In this document: positions 36,674-46,307 of the stretch, piece after piece
Layout: each line of letters opens with the position of its first letter
Numbering within the stretch: position 1 is the first letter of the stretch
Origin: Saccharibacillus deserti
GTDB taxonomy: Bacteria > Bacillota > Bacilli > Paenibacillales > Paenibacillaceae
Direction of reading: 5' to 3'
NCBI RefSeq assembly: GCF_013618475.1
Contig: NZ_JABJVN010000002.1
Coordinates: forward strand, 496,001-560,000
DNA: 64,000 nt
Position numbers and translations under genes: made by a program
Notes under the pieces: generated by a model
The model's input: only the letters and a program-made list of their open reading frames with translations
What the model was told of the DNA's origin: nothing
Database searches by the model: none

Positions 36674-36693
36674 GGACCGGAGTCCTTTTTTTT
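36674..36693 (+). terminator. short terminator after phoP
   Basis: GGAC-CGGA-GTCC with flanking wobble pairs and eight T. The stem is short, but the T-run is strong. It ends eight bases before the next Pho box array. Confidence 0.5.
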
Positions 36694-36700
36694 GCGCATT

Positions 36701-36754
36701 TTTACCTCGGCTTAACGGGGCGTTAACATCCGTCAAACGCGGACTAGGTATAAT
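36701..36754 (+). promoter_or_regulatory. Pho box array and promoter of the CBS-receptor gene
   Basis: TTTACC (36701), TTAACG (36712) and TTAACA (36723) are spaced exactly 11 bp apart, with a poorer fourth copy near 36733. A consensus TATAAT follows at 36749-36754, and no separate -35 is needed. This is a textbook PhoP-activated layout by the B. subtilis rule TT(A/C/T)A(C/T)A with 5-base gaps. Confidence 0.75.
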
Positions 36755-36783
36755 GAAGGAAAAAAGACAGGGGAGAAACGTGA

Positions 36784-37971
36784 ATGCCGGGAGCGGGCAC
36801 GCTGGAAAAGGAAAGTTTGGGTCTGGAGTCGCAAAAGGTTGCCGAGGAACGGGAAGGACAAGAAGAGGAGCGGCTGCCGTTCGAACAGGAAAGCGGCGGC
36901 GAGAACGGACCGCTGCTCTCGGATTACGCCAGGCAGGTTCCGATCATAGGTCCCGAACTGACCTGCTTCGAAGCGCTGCAGGTATTCAAACGGGAACCGG
37001 GCGCTCCCTGCATCGTGGTCTGCTCGCCGGATGGACGGCCTCTGCTTCTGCTGATGCGCGATGCTTTCTACCGCAAGCTGACCGGCCGTTTCGCTCCCGA
37101 ACTGTTCTACGACCGTCCGGTGATGGGAACGTCGGGTACCCTTCCGCTGACGGCCGAATCCGTCATGTGTCCGGCCGAACTGATCGATACCGCGCTGACA
37201 AGAGGAGACGAGTCCTTCTCGGATTGTGTGGTTCTGACCCGGCAGGGCCGCTGTGAAGGCGTATTGACCGTGCGCGATCTGATTCGGCTGTCCCGGGATC
37301 TGCAGGGACGTTCTGCGCTTGAACGCCAGAAGCAGGTCGCCGGCAGCCGCCGGATGCTGGACGGCGTATCGGGCTCGCTTGCCGAGATCCACGATGCGGC
37401 GGGCAGCGTGGTGCGGGAAGCGGAGACCATGAACCGCCGCACTAAGGAAGGCCGACGCGCGCTGTCGGAAGCCGAAACGGCTTTTGCGCAGGCTTCGGAA
37501 GCCATTGCGCAGCAGCGCGGTTCGATCGGCAGCCTGGTCGCCTGCGCCCGGGAGATCGCGGAAGCGACAGGTTCGATCCGGGGGATAGCCGGAACCAGTT
37601 CGCTGCTGGCGCTGAACGCTTCGATCGAAGCGGCGCGGGCGGGAGAGTCCGGCCGCGGATTTGCCGTGGTGGCCGGAGAAGTCCGGACTTTGGCCGAGTC
37701 TACGCGTCTGCTGTCGGACGAGATCGCCGCTCTGTTGGAGCGCATGCATACGCTCAGTCTGAATGCGGCGAGCGGTATGGAGGAGGCCGAGACGCGAATC
37801 CGGGGAGCGGCAGACCGGATGGGGGCGGCCGACGAAGAGTTCCTTAAGGTGTCGAGATCGGCCGACGGTTCCGAACAGGGAGGGCGGTTTACTTACGGAT
37901 TGACGGAAAGCGCCCTGCAGGAGATCGGAGCGGTTCGAGAAACGCTGGAAAACTCGCTCGATTCCGCATAA
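36784..37971 (+). CDS. soluble CBS-domain chemoreceptor-like protein, predicted Pho regulon
   Basis: A 395-residue protein with no signal peptide or membrane segment. After an acidic N-terminal tail of about 45 residues, a CBS-pair-like sensor covers about 50-180 ([39 protein letters not shown], like CBS pairs attached to GGDEF proteins; [11 protein letters not shown]). The C-terminal half is helical and has the chemoreceptor tip near residues 262-300 ([34 protein letters not shown]). That tip normally contacts CheA and CheW. The gene has its own Pho box array and lies between phoP and pstB. Linking phosphate starvation to chemotaxis or another coiled-coil signalling partner is my inference. 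Confidence 0.85.
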   Translation: MPGAGTLEKESLGLESQKVAEEREGQEEERLPFEQESGGENGPLLSDYARQVPIIGPELTCFEALQVFKREPGAPCIVVCSPDGRPLLLLMRDAFYRKLTGRFAPELFYDRPVMGTSGTLPLTAESVMCPAELIDTALTRGDESFSDCVVLTRQGRCEGVLTVRDLIRLSRDLQGRSALERQKQVAGSRRMLDGVSGSLAEIHDAAGSVVREAETMNRRTKEGRRALSEAETAFAQASEAIAQQRGSIGSLVACAREIAEATGSIRGIAGTSSLLALNASIEAARAGESGRGFAVVAGEVRTLAESTRLLSDEIAALLERMHTLSLNAASGMEEAETRIRGAADRMGAADEEFLKVSRSADGSEQGGRFTYGLTESALQEIGAVRETLENSLDSA

Positions 37972-38001
37972 ACAGACGCAATAAGCATGTATCGGACAAA
38001 T

Positions 38002-38055
38002 TTTACGCTGCGTTTACAATTCTTCTTAACGTCTTTAACATTCCGGGGCTAAACT
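38002..38055 (+). promoter_or_regulatory. Pho box array and promoter of pstB-phoU
   Basis: TTTACG (38002), TTTACA (38013), a weaker copy near 38024 (CTTAAC) and TTAACA (38035) recur at 11-bp spacing. A TAAACT -10 follows at 38050-38055. Confidence 0.72.
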
Positions 38056-38089
38056 GGCTTGAGGAGAACCGCGAAGGAGACTCAGAAGA

Positions 38090-38845
38090 ATGGAACCGAT
38101 TATTCGTACCGAAAAGCTGGATCTGTATTACGAGCAGTTTCATGCACTCAAGAACGTTAACCTGGATATTCCCGAAAAAGCGGCAACCGCCTTTATCGGA
38201 CCTTCGGGCTGCGGCAAGTCGACGCTGCTTCGGACGTTGAACCGAATGAACGACCAAATCGCCGGCACCCGGATCGAAGGACTCGTATCGCTCGCGGGCG
38301 ACGATATTTACGATAAAAACATGGAAGTCGAATCGCTGCGCAAACGTGTCGGCATGGTATTCCAGCAGCCGAATCCGTTTCCGAAGTCCATTTACGAGAA
38401 CGTGGCTTACGGCCCGCGCCTCAAAGGGATCAGCAAAAAGCAGGAGCTGGACGAGATTGTCGAGGAAAGTCTGAAGCAGGCCGCGCTCTGGGATGAAGTG
38501 AAAGATCTGCAGAAGCATTCGGCATTCGGACTGTCCGGCGGACAGCAGCAGCGCCTGTGCATCGCACGCGCTCTTGCGGTCAAACCCGACGTTCTGCTGA
38601 TGGACGAATCCACTTCCGCGCTCGATCCGATTTCGACGGCGAAGATCGAAGAACTGATCCGCGAAATCAAGCACCGCTACACGATCGTCATGGTGACGCA
38701 CAATATGCACCAAGCGGCACGTGTGTCCGACAAAACGGTCTTTTTCCTGAACGGCGAAGTCATAGAAGCGGCGGAGACGAAAACTTTATTTTCCACGCCG
38801 GAAGATTCGCGCACGGAAGATTACATTTCCGGCCGGTTTGGTTAA
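38090..38845 (+). CDS. pstB: phosphate ABC transporter ATP-binding protein PstB
   Basis: PstB powers the PstSCAB high-affinity phosphate importer and takes part in Pho signalling with PhoU and PhoR. It is 251 residues. Walker A is GPSGCGKST, the signature is [15 protein letters not shown], and Walker B is [12 protein letters not shown], with Ser where Pro is more common. [20 protein letters not shown] is PstB-specific. The ATG follows GAAGGAGAC. phoU follows after 26 bases. The partner genes pstS, pstC and pstA are not in this window, so pstB is separated from its permease genes. Confidence 0.94.
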   Translation: MEPIIRTEKLDLYYEQFHALKNVNLDIPEKAATAFIGPSGCGKSTLLRTLNRMNDQIAGTRIEGLVSLAGDDIYDKNMEVESLRKRVGMVFQQPNPFPKSIYENVAYGPRLKGISKKQELDEIVEESLKQAALWDEVKDLQKHSAFGLSGGQQQRLCIARALAVKPDVLLMDESTSALDPISTAKIEELIREIKHRYTIVMVTHNMHQAARVSDKTVFFLNGEVIEAAETKTLFSTPEDSRTEDYISGRFG

Positions 38846-38871
38846 TCACAAATAAAGGAGGTCGTTTCCAT

Positions 38872-39531
38872 ATGGTCCGCAGAACAGATTTTGACATGGG
38901 ATTGAACCAGCTTCGCGAACTGCTTATCAAGATGGGTACGCGCATGGACGAAGCTTTGAAGGAAGCGGTAGAGTCGCTCAAGACTGCCGATCTGGTCAAG
39001 GCGGAAGAAGTAATCCGACGTGACGGAGAGCTTAACGTACTCGAAGAGGAAATTCTGGAACTCGGTTCGCAGCTGATTATCACGCAGCAGCCGGTTGCCA
39101 AAGACCTTCGGCGCATTATCGTGGCCTTCAAAATTTCGAGCGACCTGGAGCGGATGGGCGATCTGGCCCGAGATATCGCCAAAGTGACCGTACGCCTGGA
39201 TGGGCAAACGACGGTCAAGCCGCTGGTGGATATCCCGCATATGGCAGGCATCGCTTCGTCCATGATCTCCGAATCGCTTCGTTCTTACATGGACGAGAAT
39301 ACGGATCTGGCTTACAAAATGGCCAAGGACGACGATGAAGTCGATGAGCTGTACGGCTCCATGCTGCGCGAACTGTACGCCCTGCTGCTTGAAAAGCCTG
39401 AAGCGGCACCGCAGATGATGCTGCTCCAGATGGTCGGCCGCTATATCGAGCGGATTGCCGATCACGCGACGAATATCGGCGAGAACGTGGTTTTCCTCGT
39501 GACCGGACACCGTCCGGATTTGAATTCCTGA
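38872..39531 (+). CDS. phoU: phosphate signalling protein PhoU
   Basis: PhoU is a cytoplasmic regulator that links the Pst transporter to PhoR and restrains Pho activation when phosphate is sufficient. It is 219 residues, two PhoU three-helix repeats. The repeat motif appears as EEEILELGSQLIITQQPVAKDLR (middle) and DRMGDLARDIAK-like ERMGDLARDIAKVTV, then ERIADHATNIGENVVFLVTG near the end. I chose the ATG at 38872, directly after AAAGGAGGT. It is co-transcribed with pstB. Confidence 0.93.
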   Translation: MVRRTDFDMGLNQLRELLIKMGTRMDEALKEAVESLKTADLVKAEEVIRRDGELNVLEEEILELGSQLIITQQPVAKDLRRIIVAFKISSDLERMGDLARDIAKVTVRLDGQTTVKPLVDIPHMAGIASSMISESLRSYMDENTDLAYKMAKDDDEVDELYGSMLRELYALLLEKPEAAPQMMLLQMVGRYIERIADHATNIGENVVFLVTGHRPDLNS

Positions 39532-39868
39532 TCGTCCCTGCATGCTGTTCCCGTAACTTTGTTCAGGAGGCATCCCCCGCCAATTTTCGAACCTGATCGA
39601 AACAAAGTCCGCGTACTGCCCGGAGCGCCGCCGCTCCGGGCATACAAGGGCTTTTTTGCATGTTTGGGGATCGAAAGCCCGGCTTTGCCCAATGCGGCGA
39701 CAATGTCACGCTTATTTCCCCGTCCGGCTGATCTATCTGATCCTCGCCGCGTTGTCGGTAAGAGGCTGCCGGCGAATGATCCGCGAAACCGCGGAGCGCG
39801 ATATGGTATGATAATCTGCAGACAGGCCCAAGCCGGGCCGATGCGAAACCAAAAGACGGAGGATGGAC
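39532..39868 (+). other. gap between phoU and corA
   Basis: This 337-base gap has a strong hairpin at 39618-39643 (TGCCCGGAGCG/CGCTCCGGGCA, 11 bp), with a T-run only after nine more bases. That may be the phoU terminator in an imperfect form. A TATGATAAT at about 39806-39814 may be the corA -10, without a clear -35. Nothing else was recognised. Confidence 0.45.
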
Positions 39869-40822
39869 ATGCGGGAAAACAAAGCGGATAACCGGAGCGA
39901 AAACTGGCGCTGGTACCGGTTTCGGGATATACAGGAAGCGTCGGAGCATGCGGACTTCGGAGCTTCGGTGAAAGAATGGCTGACGGAAAGCGTAAGCCGT
40001 GTACATAACCGGACGCGTGCCGTTTCGCATCTGCAGGAAGGTCCTGTATTGAGCGGAACGCTGGCGCTTGGCATGAACCCGGAGAAGCAGGGCCGGAGGC
40101 TGCTGCTGCATTATTATGTGACGGAACGGCAGCTGATGACGATCGGCTCCCTGGACGAAATGCCGGTCCGGATGAATCTCTCCGGGCTGTACGAAGCGGT
40201 AGAGCGCTGCCCGCACCCGGTGGAAGGGCTGCTTACCCTTGCCGGCGAAGTGCTGGAGACCTTTTTTATCAAAGTGGACGAAATCGAAAAGCGGGTCACC
40301 GAAGTGGAAGAAGCGATGAGCCGGCGCAACGACAAATTCATGCTCAAACGGATCATCGGCCTGCGCAGCGATCTGACCTACTGGAACTCGCAGGCCGTTC
40401 CGGTCAAGGAAATCCGCTTTGCGGCGGAAGAAGTCTTTCACGAAACGCTGGGCGAATCGGGAATTATGCACCGTCTGCAGCTGCGCCTGAACCGGGTCGG
40501 CATGCTGCAGAAGGAATACGGCGACGAGATCGATTCGCTGCTGCGGGTCGACGACAATCTGACCAACTACCGTTCGAACGATATCATGAAAGCCCTGACC
40601 GTCTATACGGTGATGCTGACTCCGACCACGGCGCTGGGCGCGATCTGGGGCATGAATTTCGAACACATGCCCGAGCTCGGCTGGAAGTGGGGATATGCCG
40701 CGTCGCTGCTTTTTATTTTGGGTTCCACGGTGGCGACCTACCTCTGGCTGAAGCGCCGTCAGCTGACCGGCGATCTGCTTCGGATGGATATGCGCAGCGG
40801 CAAAGACGACTCCGATTTTTGA
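39869..40822 (+). CDS. corA: CorA-family magnesium transporter
   Basis: CorA is a pentameric inner-membrane Mg2+ (Co2+) channel. The product is 317 residues: a large cytoplasmic N-terminal domain, a long stalk helix, and two membrane segments at the C-terminus. The signature appears as IWGMNFEHMPELGW, the conserved GMN at the pore mouth. The second membrane segment is followed by the basic end LKRRQL. I chose the ATG at 39869, six bases after CGGAGGA; the ATG six bases earlier overlaps that site. It is monocistronic, between phoU and polA, with a terminator after it. Confidence 0.9.
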   Translation: MRENKADNRSENWRWYRFRDIQEASEHADFGASVKEWLTESVSRVHNRTRAVSHLQEGPVLSGTLALGMNPEKQGRRLLLHYYVTERQLMTIGSLDEMPVRMNLSGLYEAVERCPHPVEGLLTLAGEVLETFFIKVDEIEKRVTEVEEAMSRRNDKFMLKRIIGLRSDLTYWNSQAVPVKEIRFAAEEVFHETLGESGIMHRLQLRLNRVGMLQKEYGDEIDSLLRVDDNLTNYRSNDIMKALTVYTVMLTPTTALGAIWGMNFEHMPELGWKWGYAASLLFILGSTVATYLWLKRRQLTGDLLRMDMRSGKDDSDF

Positions 40823-40878
40823 TCGGGATTGGGCAGCGGCGGGTTTCGGCGCACAGCCGGGCGAACGCAGCGAAAAGA

Positions 40879-40901
40879 CCGAACCCTGTTCGGTTTTTTT
40901 G
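40879..40901 (+). terminator. terminator after corA
   Basis: CCGAAC, CCT loop, GTTCGG and seven T. Confidence 0.85.
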
Positions 40902-40955
40902 TCGTTTGATGGTATCATATAAATACGAAGATTCCAGCGAAACGAGGTTGCGAAG

Positions 40956-43628
40956 ATGACGAAATTGATGATGCTCGATGGCAACAACCTGATTTATCGC
41001 GCTTTCTACGGCATTACCGCTCCGTTGACCACCGCCGACGGCAAACCGACCAACGCCGTATACGGGTTCATGCTGATGCTCACCCGTTTGATTGCGGACG
41101 AGAATCCGACACATATCATGGTCGCGTTCGACGCGGGCAAAGTTACTTTCCGGCATGGCGATTATACCGCCTACAAAGCCGGCAGACAGAAGACGCCGCC
41201 GGAGCTGTCGGGACAGTTCCCGATGCTCAAGGAATTGATCGATGCGCTCGGCATTGCCCGCTACGAACTGGACAGCTACGAAGCCGACGATATCATCGGA
41301 ACGCTCGCCGCGAGAGCCGAAAGCGAAGGGATCGATACGGTCATCGTCAGCGGCGACCAGGATATGCTGCAGCTCGCTTCGGAACGGGTCCGCATCAATA
41401 TGCTCAAAGGCAAAGGTGTCGGCGACGTCGTTTCCTACGGCCCCGAAGAAATCATGGAACGCTACGGACTGAAGCCGCAGCAGATCATCGACCTCAAGGG
41501 ACTGATGGGCGATACGTCCGACAATATTCCGGGCATTCCCGGCGTCGGCGAGAAGACGGCGCTCAAGTATCTGCATGAATACGGCAGTGTCGAGAGTCTG
41601 CTCGAACATACAGCGGATATCAAAGGCAAGATCAAAGAAAAGATCGAAGCCCATGCCGAAGACGCCAGACTCAGCAAGAAGCTTGCGACCATTTTCCGCG
41701 AAGTGCCGTTGACCCAGTCGCTGGACGATCTGGCGTTTGAGGGAATCAAGCGTTCGACGGCGGTTCCGGAACTGCAGAAACTTCAGTTCGCGTCGCTGAT
41801 CGACAAACTCAAATATGCGGCGGACGGTGAAGAAAGCGATCCGTTCTCGGATCCTAAACCCGAAGCGGCGCCGATCGACGTGCGGATTGCCGATGAAGGG
41901 AATATGGAGGAGCTGGTGGGATTCCTGCCGCAGATCGATATTCTGCATGTGGAGAGCCGGGGAGACAATCCGCACCATGCGGCCGGAATCGGCTTGATTC
42001 TGCATGGGGGCGACCGGTATTATTATCTGCCGTTCGAACGGCTCAAATCGCCGGAAGCCGCTCCGATCGTCGCATGGCTGGCCGACGCGGATGTGCCGAA
42101 GACCGGCTACGATCTGCATCGGGCCGACCTTGTGCTGCATTGGCACGGCGTACCGTTCGCGGGCGCGTCGTTCGACGTGCAGCTGGCCGCCTATCTGATC
42201 GATCCGACGGAGACGGCGCAGAACGTCAGCGGGCTTGCCGCCAAGTACGAACTGCCTGCCCTGACCGACGACGAACAGGTCTTCGGCCGCGGAGCGCGGT
42301 TTGCCCTGCCGGACGAGCAGACGCTGAGCATGCATCTTGCGCGCAAAGCGGAAGCGATCGCGGCGATCGTGCCGAAGCAGCGCGAGCTGCTGGAAGAATA
42401 CGAGATGAACGGCTTGTTCTACGATCTGGAGATGCCGCTGTCGCGTATTCTGGCCGATATGGAAAAGCAGGGAATCACGGTCAATCCGGAAGACCTGCGT
42501 GCGCTCGGCCGGGAGTTCGAAGAAGAAATCGCCCGGTTGACGACGGAGATCTACCAGATGGCGGGGACGGAATTCAATATCAATTCGCCCAAGCAGCTCG
42601 GGGAGATTCTGTTCGAGAAAATGGGACTGCCATCCGGCAAAAAAACCAAAACCGGTTATTCCACCGACGCCAAAGTGCTGGAGGAACTGGCCGGACACAG
42701 CGACATCGTGCGCCTGATCCTGCACTACCGCCAGGTCTCCAAACTGCAGTCGACTTATATCGAAGGGCTGCTCAAGGAAATTCGCGAAGAGACGGGCAAG
42801 GTCCATACCTACTTCCGTCAGGCGCTTACCGCGACCGGCCGGCTGAGCAGCCAGTTCCCGAATCTGCAAAATATTCCGATCCGGCTCGAAGAAGGACGCA
42901 AGATCCGCAAAGCGTTCGTCCCTTCCCAGCCGGGCTGGAGCATCCTGGCCGCCGACTACTCGCAGATCGAACTGCGCGTGCTCGCCCATATTTCCGACGA
43001 TGAACGCTTGAAAGATGCTTTCCTGCACGATGCGGATATCCATACCCGTACCGCGATGGACGTTTTCGGCGTATCCGCCGAAGAAGTCGACTCCAACATG
43101 CGCCGTTCGGCCAAAGCGGTCAACTTCGGGATCGTCTACGGGATCAGCGATTACGGGCTGTCCCAGAACCTGGGCATTTCGCGCAAAAAAGCCGGCGATT
43201 TTATCGATCAGTATTTTACCGTCTTCGGCGGAGTGCAGAAATACATGCACGATATCGTCGAACAGGCGAAGTTGGACGGCTATGTCAAAACCCTGCTCGA
43301 ACGCCGGCGCTATCTGCCCGAGATCCGTTCGTCGAGCTTCAACCTGCGTTCTTTCGCCGAGCGCACGGCCATGAATACGCCGATCCAGGGCACGGCCGCC
43401 GATATCATCAAGCTGGCGATGGTCAAAGTCGATCACGAATTGTCGTCGCGCGGACTCAAGAGCCGCATGCTGCTTCAGGTCCATGACGAATTGGTATTCG
43501 AAGTGCCGGAAGACGAAATGGAACTGATGAAAACTCTTGTACCCGAAACGATGGCCCGGGCGCTGCAGCTGGCCGTTCCGCTCAAAGCGGACGTGAGCTT
43601 CGGTTCCAACTGGTACGAAGCCAAGTAA
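40956..43628 (+). CDS. polA: DNA polymerase I
   Basis: DNA polymerase I processes Okazaki fragments and fills repair gaps. It has 890 residues. The 5' nuclease domain covers 1-290 (MLDGNNLIYRAFYG; SGDQDMLQL; LMGDTSDNIPGIPGVGEKTA). The 3'-5' exonuclease-like domain, about 305-470, lacks the DxE metal-binding residues and is probably inactive, as in other Bacillales. The polymerase domain follows: motif A DYSQIELRVLAH near 666, motif B RRSAKAVNFGIVYGISDYG near 710, motif C LQVHDELVFEVPE near 840. Gene order phoPR...polA-mutM-coaE is that of B. subtilis. A weak TATAAA lies at 40918-40923. Confidence 0.97.
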   Translation: MTKLMMLDGNNLIYRAFYGITAPLTTADGKPTNAVYGFMLMLTRLIADENPTHIMVAFDAGKVTFRHGDYTAYKAGRQKTPPELSGQFPMLKELIDALGIARYELDSYEADDIIGTLAARAESEGIDTVIVSGDQDMLQLASERVRINMLKGKGVGDVVSYGPEEIMERYGLKPQQIIDLKGLMGDTSDNIPGIPGVGEKTALKYLHEYGSVESLLEHTADIKGKIKEKIEAHAEDARLSKKLATIFREVPLTQSLDDLAFEGIKRSTAVPELQKLQFASLIDKLKYAADGEESDPFSDPKPEAAPIDVRIADEGNMEELVGFLPQIDILHVESRGDNPHHAAGIGLILHGGDRYYYLPFERLKSPEAAPIVAWLADADVPKTGYDLHRADLVLHWHGVPFAGASFDVQLAAYLIDPTETAQNVSGLAAKYELPALTDDEQVFGRGARFALPDEQTLSMHLARKAEAIAAIVPKQRELLEEYEMNGLFYDLEMPLSRILADMEKQGITVNPEDLRALGREFEEEIARLTTEIYQMAGTEFNINSPKQLGEILFEKMGLPSGKKTKTGYSTDAKVLEELAGHSDIVRLILHYRQVSKLQSTYIEGLLKEIREETGKVHTYFRQALTATGRLSSQFPNLQNIPIRLEEGRKIRKAFVPSQPGWSILAADYSQIELRVLAHISDDERLKDAFLHDADIHTRTAMDVFGVSAEEVDSNMRRSAKAVNFGIVYGISDYGLSQNLGISRKKAGDFIDQYFTVFGGVQKYMHDIVEQAKLDGYVKTLLERRRYLPEIRSSSFNLRSFAERTAMNTPIQGTAADIIKLAMVKVDHELSSRGLKSRMLLQVHDELVFEVPEDEMELMKTLVPETMARALQLAVPLKADVSFGSNWYEAK

Positions 43629-43669
43629 CCCGTTTTGCAGGCTGCGTTTTCGCGGCGCTTCAAATCCGG

Positions 43670-43675
43670 TATAAT
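43670..43675 (+). promoter_or_regulatory. -10 element of the mutM-coaE operon
   Basis: A consensus TATAAT lies 74 bases before mutM. The -35 position (TTTTCG, 43647-43652, 17-base spacer) is weak. Confidence 0.5.
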
Positions 43676-43748
43676 CAAACGGGAACTTCTGCATAAGCCC
43701 TCCCGGCCCGATTCGGCCGGGACGAGGCGGGAAAGGTGAGTACGCGCT

Positions 43749-44597
43749 ATGCCCGAATTACCCGAAGTCGAAACCGTCAGACGGACTTTAAATACATTGA
43801 TCGCAGGCAAACAAATCCAGCGGGTAACCGTCTCCCTGCCGCGTATCGTGCGCCGCCCGGAAGACCCGCTGCTGTTCGCGGCGCTGCTCGAGGGGCAGAC
43901 GATCCGCGGCATCGAGCGCAGCGGCAAGTTCCTGCGCTTCAATCTGGACGGATGGGTGATCGTTTCCCATCTGCGGATGGAAGGCCGATACGGCCTCTAT
44001 GACTCGGACGATCCGGTCGAGAAGCACACGCATGTCATTTTCCATTTTACCGACGGAACGGAACTTCGTTATCGCGACGTCCGGCAGTTCGGCACGATGG
44101 ATCTGCTGCCTTCCGGCGAAGAGTTTGCGGGAGCGCCTCTGCACAAGTTGGGGCTTGAACCGCTGGCGCCGGAATTTACGGCCCAGGCGCTTGGCGCCAA
44201 ACTCGCAGGCAAAAAGACCCGGCTCAAAACGGTACTGCTCAATCAGGAAGTGGTCGCCGGAATCGGGAATATTTATGTCGACGAAACGCTGTTCCGTGCG
44301 GGACTTCATCCCGAACGTGCGGCGGGAAGTCTGAGTTCTGAGGAACTCGAGCGGCTGCACCGGTGCATAGTGGATATTCTCACCGAAGCGGTTGCGGCGG
44401 GGGGATCCTCGGTCAAGTCGTACGTGAACGGCCAGGGCGAGTCGGGCTCCTTCCAGGATCAGCACCGGATCTACGGACGCAAAGGGCAGCCCTGCCATAA
44501 CTGCGGCACTCCGATCGAACGGATGGTCGTGGGCGGCCGCGGCACGCATTACTGCCCGGAATGCCAACGTCCCGGACAAGGAGGGGACGAAGCATGA
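43749..44597 (+). CDS. mutM: formamidopyrimidine-DNA glycosylase MutM
   Basis: MutM (Fpg) removes 8-oxoguanine and formamidopyrimidines from DNA and nicks the site. It is 282 residues. The catalytic N-terminal proline and glutamate are in MPELPEVETVRR. The beta-elimination lysine lies in RSGKFLRFNL near 58. NQEVVAGIGNIYVDE is the helix-two-turn-helix. The C-terminal zinc finger is CHNC and CPEC. The stop overlaps the coaE ATG (ATGA), so mutM-coaE-transglycosylase are coupled. Confidence 0.96.
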   Translation: MPELPEVETVRRTLNTLIAGKQIQRVTVSLPRIVRRPEDPLLFAALLEGQTIRGIERSGKFLRFNLDGWVIVSHLRMEGRYGLYDSDDPVEKHTHVIFHFTDGTELRYRDVRQFGTMDLLPSGEEFAGAPLHKLGLEPLAPEFTAQALGAKLAGKKTRLKTVLLNQEVVAGIGNIYVDETLFRAGLHPERAAGSLSSEELERLHRCIVDILTEAVAAGGSSVKSYVNGQGESGSFQDQHRIYGRKGQPCHNCGTPIERMVVGGRGTHYCPECQRPGQGGDEA

Positions 44598-45190
44598 GGA
44601 TCGGACTGACCGGCGGGATCGCCACGGGCAAGAGCACCGTATCGAAACTGCTCGAAGCCCGGGGCGTGCGGATTGTGGACGCCGATGTGATTGCTCGCGA
44701 AGTGATGAACCCGGGACAGCCGCTGCTTGCCGCCGTCGCCCGGCGGTTCGGAAGCGAATTTCTGCTGCCGGACGGCGGGCTGGACCGCCGCCGGATGGCC
44801 GAGCATATATTCAACCGGCCGGAAGAGCGGCAGGCGCTTAACGCGATCGTGCATCCGGCGATCCGCGCGGAGATCCGGCGGCAGGTCGAAGCCTGCGAAG
44901 CCGCCGATCCCGAAGCGGTCGTAGCGGCCGATATTCCGCTGCTGTACGAATCGGGGCTGGAAGAGCTGTACGAGCAGATCGTGGTGGTCTATGTGCCGCG
45001 CGAAGTTCAGCTTGCCCGTCTGATGCTGCGCGACGGACTGTCGCCGGAGCAGGCCGAAGGACGGCTGAATGCCCAGCTCGATATCGAAGACAAGAAGCGC
45101 AGGGCCGACTGGGTGATCGACAATTCAGGATCGCCGGAAGAAACGGAGCGCCAAGTCGATCTGCTGCTGAAGAATCTGGGGCCGCGATGA
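44594..45190 (+). CDS. coaE: dephospho-CoA kinase
   Basis: CoaE carries out the last step of coenzyme A synthesis, phosphorylating the 3' hydroxyl of dephospho-CoA. It is 198 residues, with the P-loop IGLTGGIATGKSTVSKLL at residues 3-20. DADVIAREV (dephospho-CoA site) and the LID region VPREVQLARLMLRDGLS are also seen. The ATG overlaps the mutM stop as ATGA, and its own stop overlaps the next ATG in the same way. Confidence 0.95.
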   Translation: MRIGLTGGIATGKSTVSKLLEARGVRIVDADVIAREVMNPGQPLLAAVARRFGSEFLLPDGGLDRRRMAEHIFNRPEERQALNAIVHPAIRAEIRRQVEACEAADPEAVVAADIPLLYESGLEELYEQIVVVYVPREVQLARLMLRDGLSPEQAEGRLNAQLDIEDKKRRADWVIDNSGSPEETERQVDLLLKNLGPR

Positions 45191-45747
45191 GAATGTGGAA
45201 AAAAAGATTCGCGCTGCCTTTGTTTCTGCTCGTACTGGCCGCCCTGTTCTGGAACAGCGGCTGGATGGCCTGGGTGTATCCGATCGGCTACAAAGAAGAT
45301 ATTCGCGAGCAGTCCGAATCGTACGACATCGATCCGTTTCTGATCGCTTCGATCATTCGCGTCGAGACGAACTTCAAGCCGAGCAAAGAATCCAGAGTCG
45401 GTGCGCTGGGCATTATGCAGTTGATGCCGGATACGGCAAACTGGGCAATCGAGCAGGGGCGTCTGCCGCAGGCGACACCCGAGCGGATCAAGCATGAACC
45501 GGACACGAACATCCGGATCGGCACCTGGTATCTGCGCAATTTGTCCGATCAGTTCGGCGAGAACCGTCTGGCGGTCGTAGCCGCCTACAACGCCGGGCCC
45601 GGCAACGTGAAGAAATGGATAAGGGAAGGGACCTGGGACGGAACGCTGGAAGACGTACGCAGCATTCCGATCGGGGAGACCCGGCACTATATACAGCGGG
45701 TCGTTTATTATTATAATCAGTATACGAAAGTTTACGAGACGTTCTGA
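45187..45747 (+). CDS. membrane-anchored lytic transglycosylase
   Basis: A soluble-lytic-transglycosylase-type (SLT) enzyme of 186 residues that cleaves peptidoglycan glycan strands. One N-terminal membrane anchor (about 7-27) puts the domain outside. The catalytic Glu lies in [21 protein letters not shown], with [12 protein letters not shown] and [12 protein letters not shown] following, the standard Slt/MltC motifs. The start overlaps coaE as ATGA. An SLT gene in the mutM-coaE operon is typical of Bacillales (YtcC-like position), but the specific cell-wall role is unknown. Confidence 0.9.
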   Translation: MRMWKKRFALPLFLLVLAALFWNSGWMAWVYPIGYKEDIREQSESYDIDPFLIASIIRVETNFKPSKESRVGALGIMQLMPDTANWAIEQGRLPQATPERIKHEPDTNIRIGTWYLRNLSDQFGENRLAVVAAYNAGPGNVKKWIREGTWDGTLEDVRSIPIGETRHYIQRVVYYYNQYTKVYETF

Positions 45748-45802
45748 ACCGGAGGAAGAGGCGCGCGGCGCCTTGGCTGCCGATAGAAGGGAAGTGAAGA
45801 GA

Positions 45803-46273
45803 TTGAAATGTCCTTATTGCGATTACAGCGGTACCCGAGTGTTGGATTCAAGACCGGCTAACGAAAATAAGTCGATCCGCAGAAGGCGCGAATGCGAAAG
45901 CTGCGGCCGCAGGTTCACGACGTTCGAGATGGTGGAAGAAACGCCGCTGATTGTCATCAAAAAAGACGGCAGCCGCGAGGAATTCAGTCGGGACAAGATT
46001 CTGCGGGGCCTGATTCGCGCCTGCGAGAAGCGTCCGGTATCCGTCGAGCAGCTGGAGACGATCGTTTCCCGCGTCGAACGCTCGCTGCGCAATACGGCGG
46101 TCGCCGAAGTCGAGAGCCGGGGCATCGGCGAACAGGTGATGCAGGAGCTGTATCCGGTGGACGAGGTTGCCTATGTGCGCTTTGCCTCCGTATACCGGCA
46201 GTTCAAGGATATCAATATGTTCATGAAAGAACTCAAGACGCTGCTGTCCAGAGACGGCGGTCTGGAACGGTAA
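45803..46273 (+). CDS. nrdR: transcriptional repressor NrdR
   Basis: NrdR is an ATP-cone regulator that represses ribonucleotide reductase genes when dATP is high. It is 156 residues. The zinc ribbon [18 protein letters not shown] with [13 protein letters not shown] is complete (two CxxC pairs). The ATP-cone runs about 48-138 ([17 protein letters not shown]). I chose the TTG at 45803, which gives the conserved MKCP start; an upstream in-frame GTG is too close to the ribosome-binding site. It is the last gene of the polA-side cluster, followed by a terminator. Confidence 0.93.
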   Translation: MKCPYCDYSGTRVLDSRPANENKSIRRRRECESCGRRFTTFEMVEETPLIVIKKDGSREEFSRDKILRGLIRACEKRPVSVEQLETIVSRVERSLRNTAVAEVESRGIGEQVMQELYPVDEVAYVRFASVYRQFKDINMFMKELKTLLSRDGGLER

Positions 46274-46307
46274 ACAGCCGCGCGATCCGGCTCATGCCTA
46301 TTTTTCG

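Noticed and set aside
40713-43694. A 993-residue open frame antisense to polA
   Set aside because: Same reasoning: it mirrors polA codon bias, shows no ribosome-binding site and no motif.
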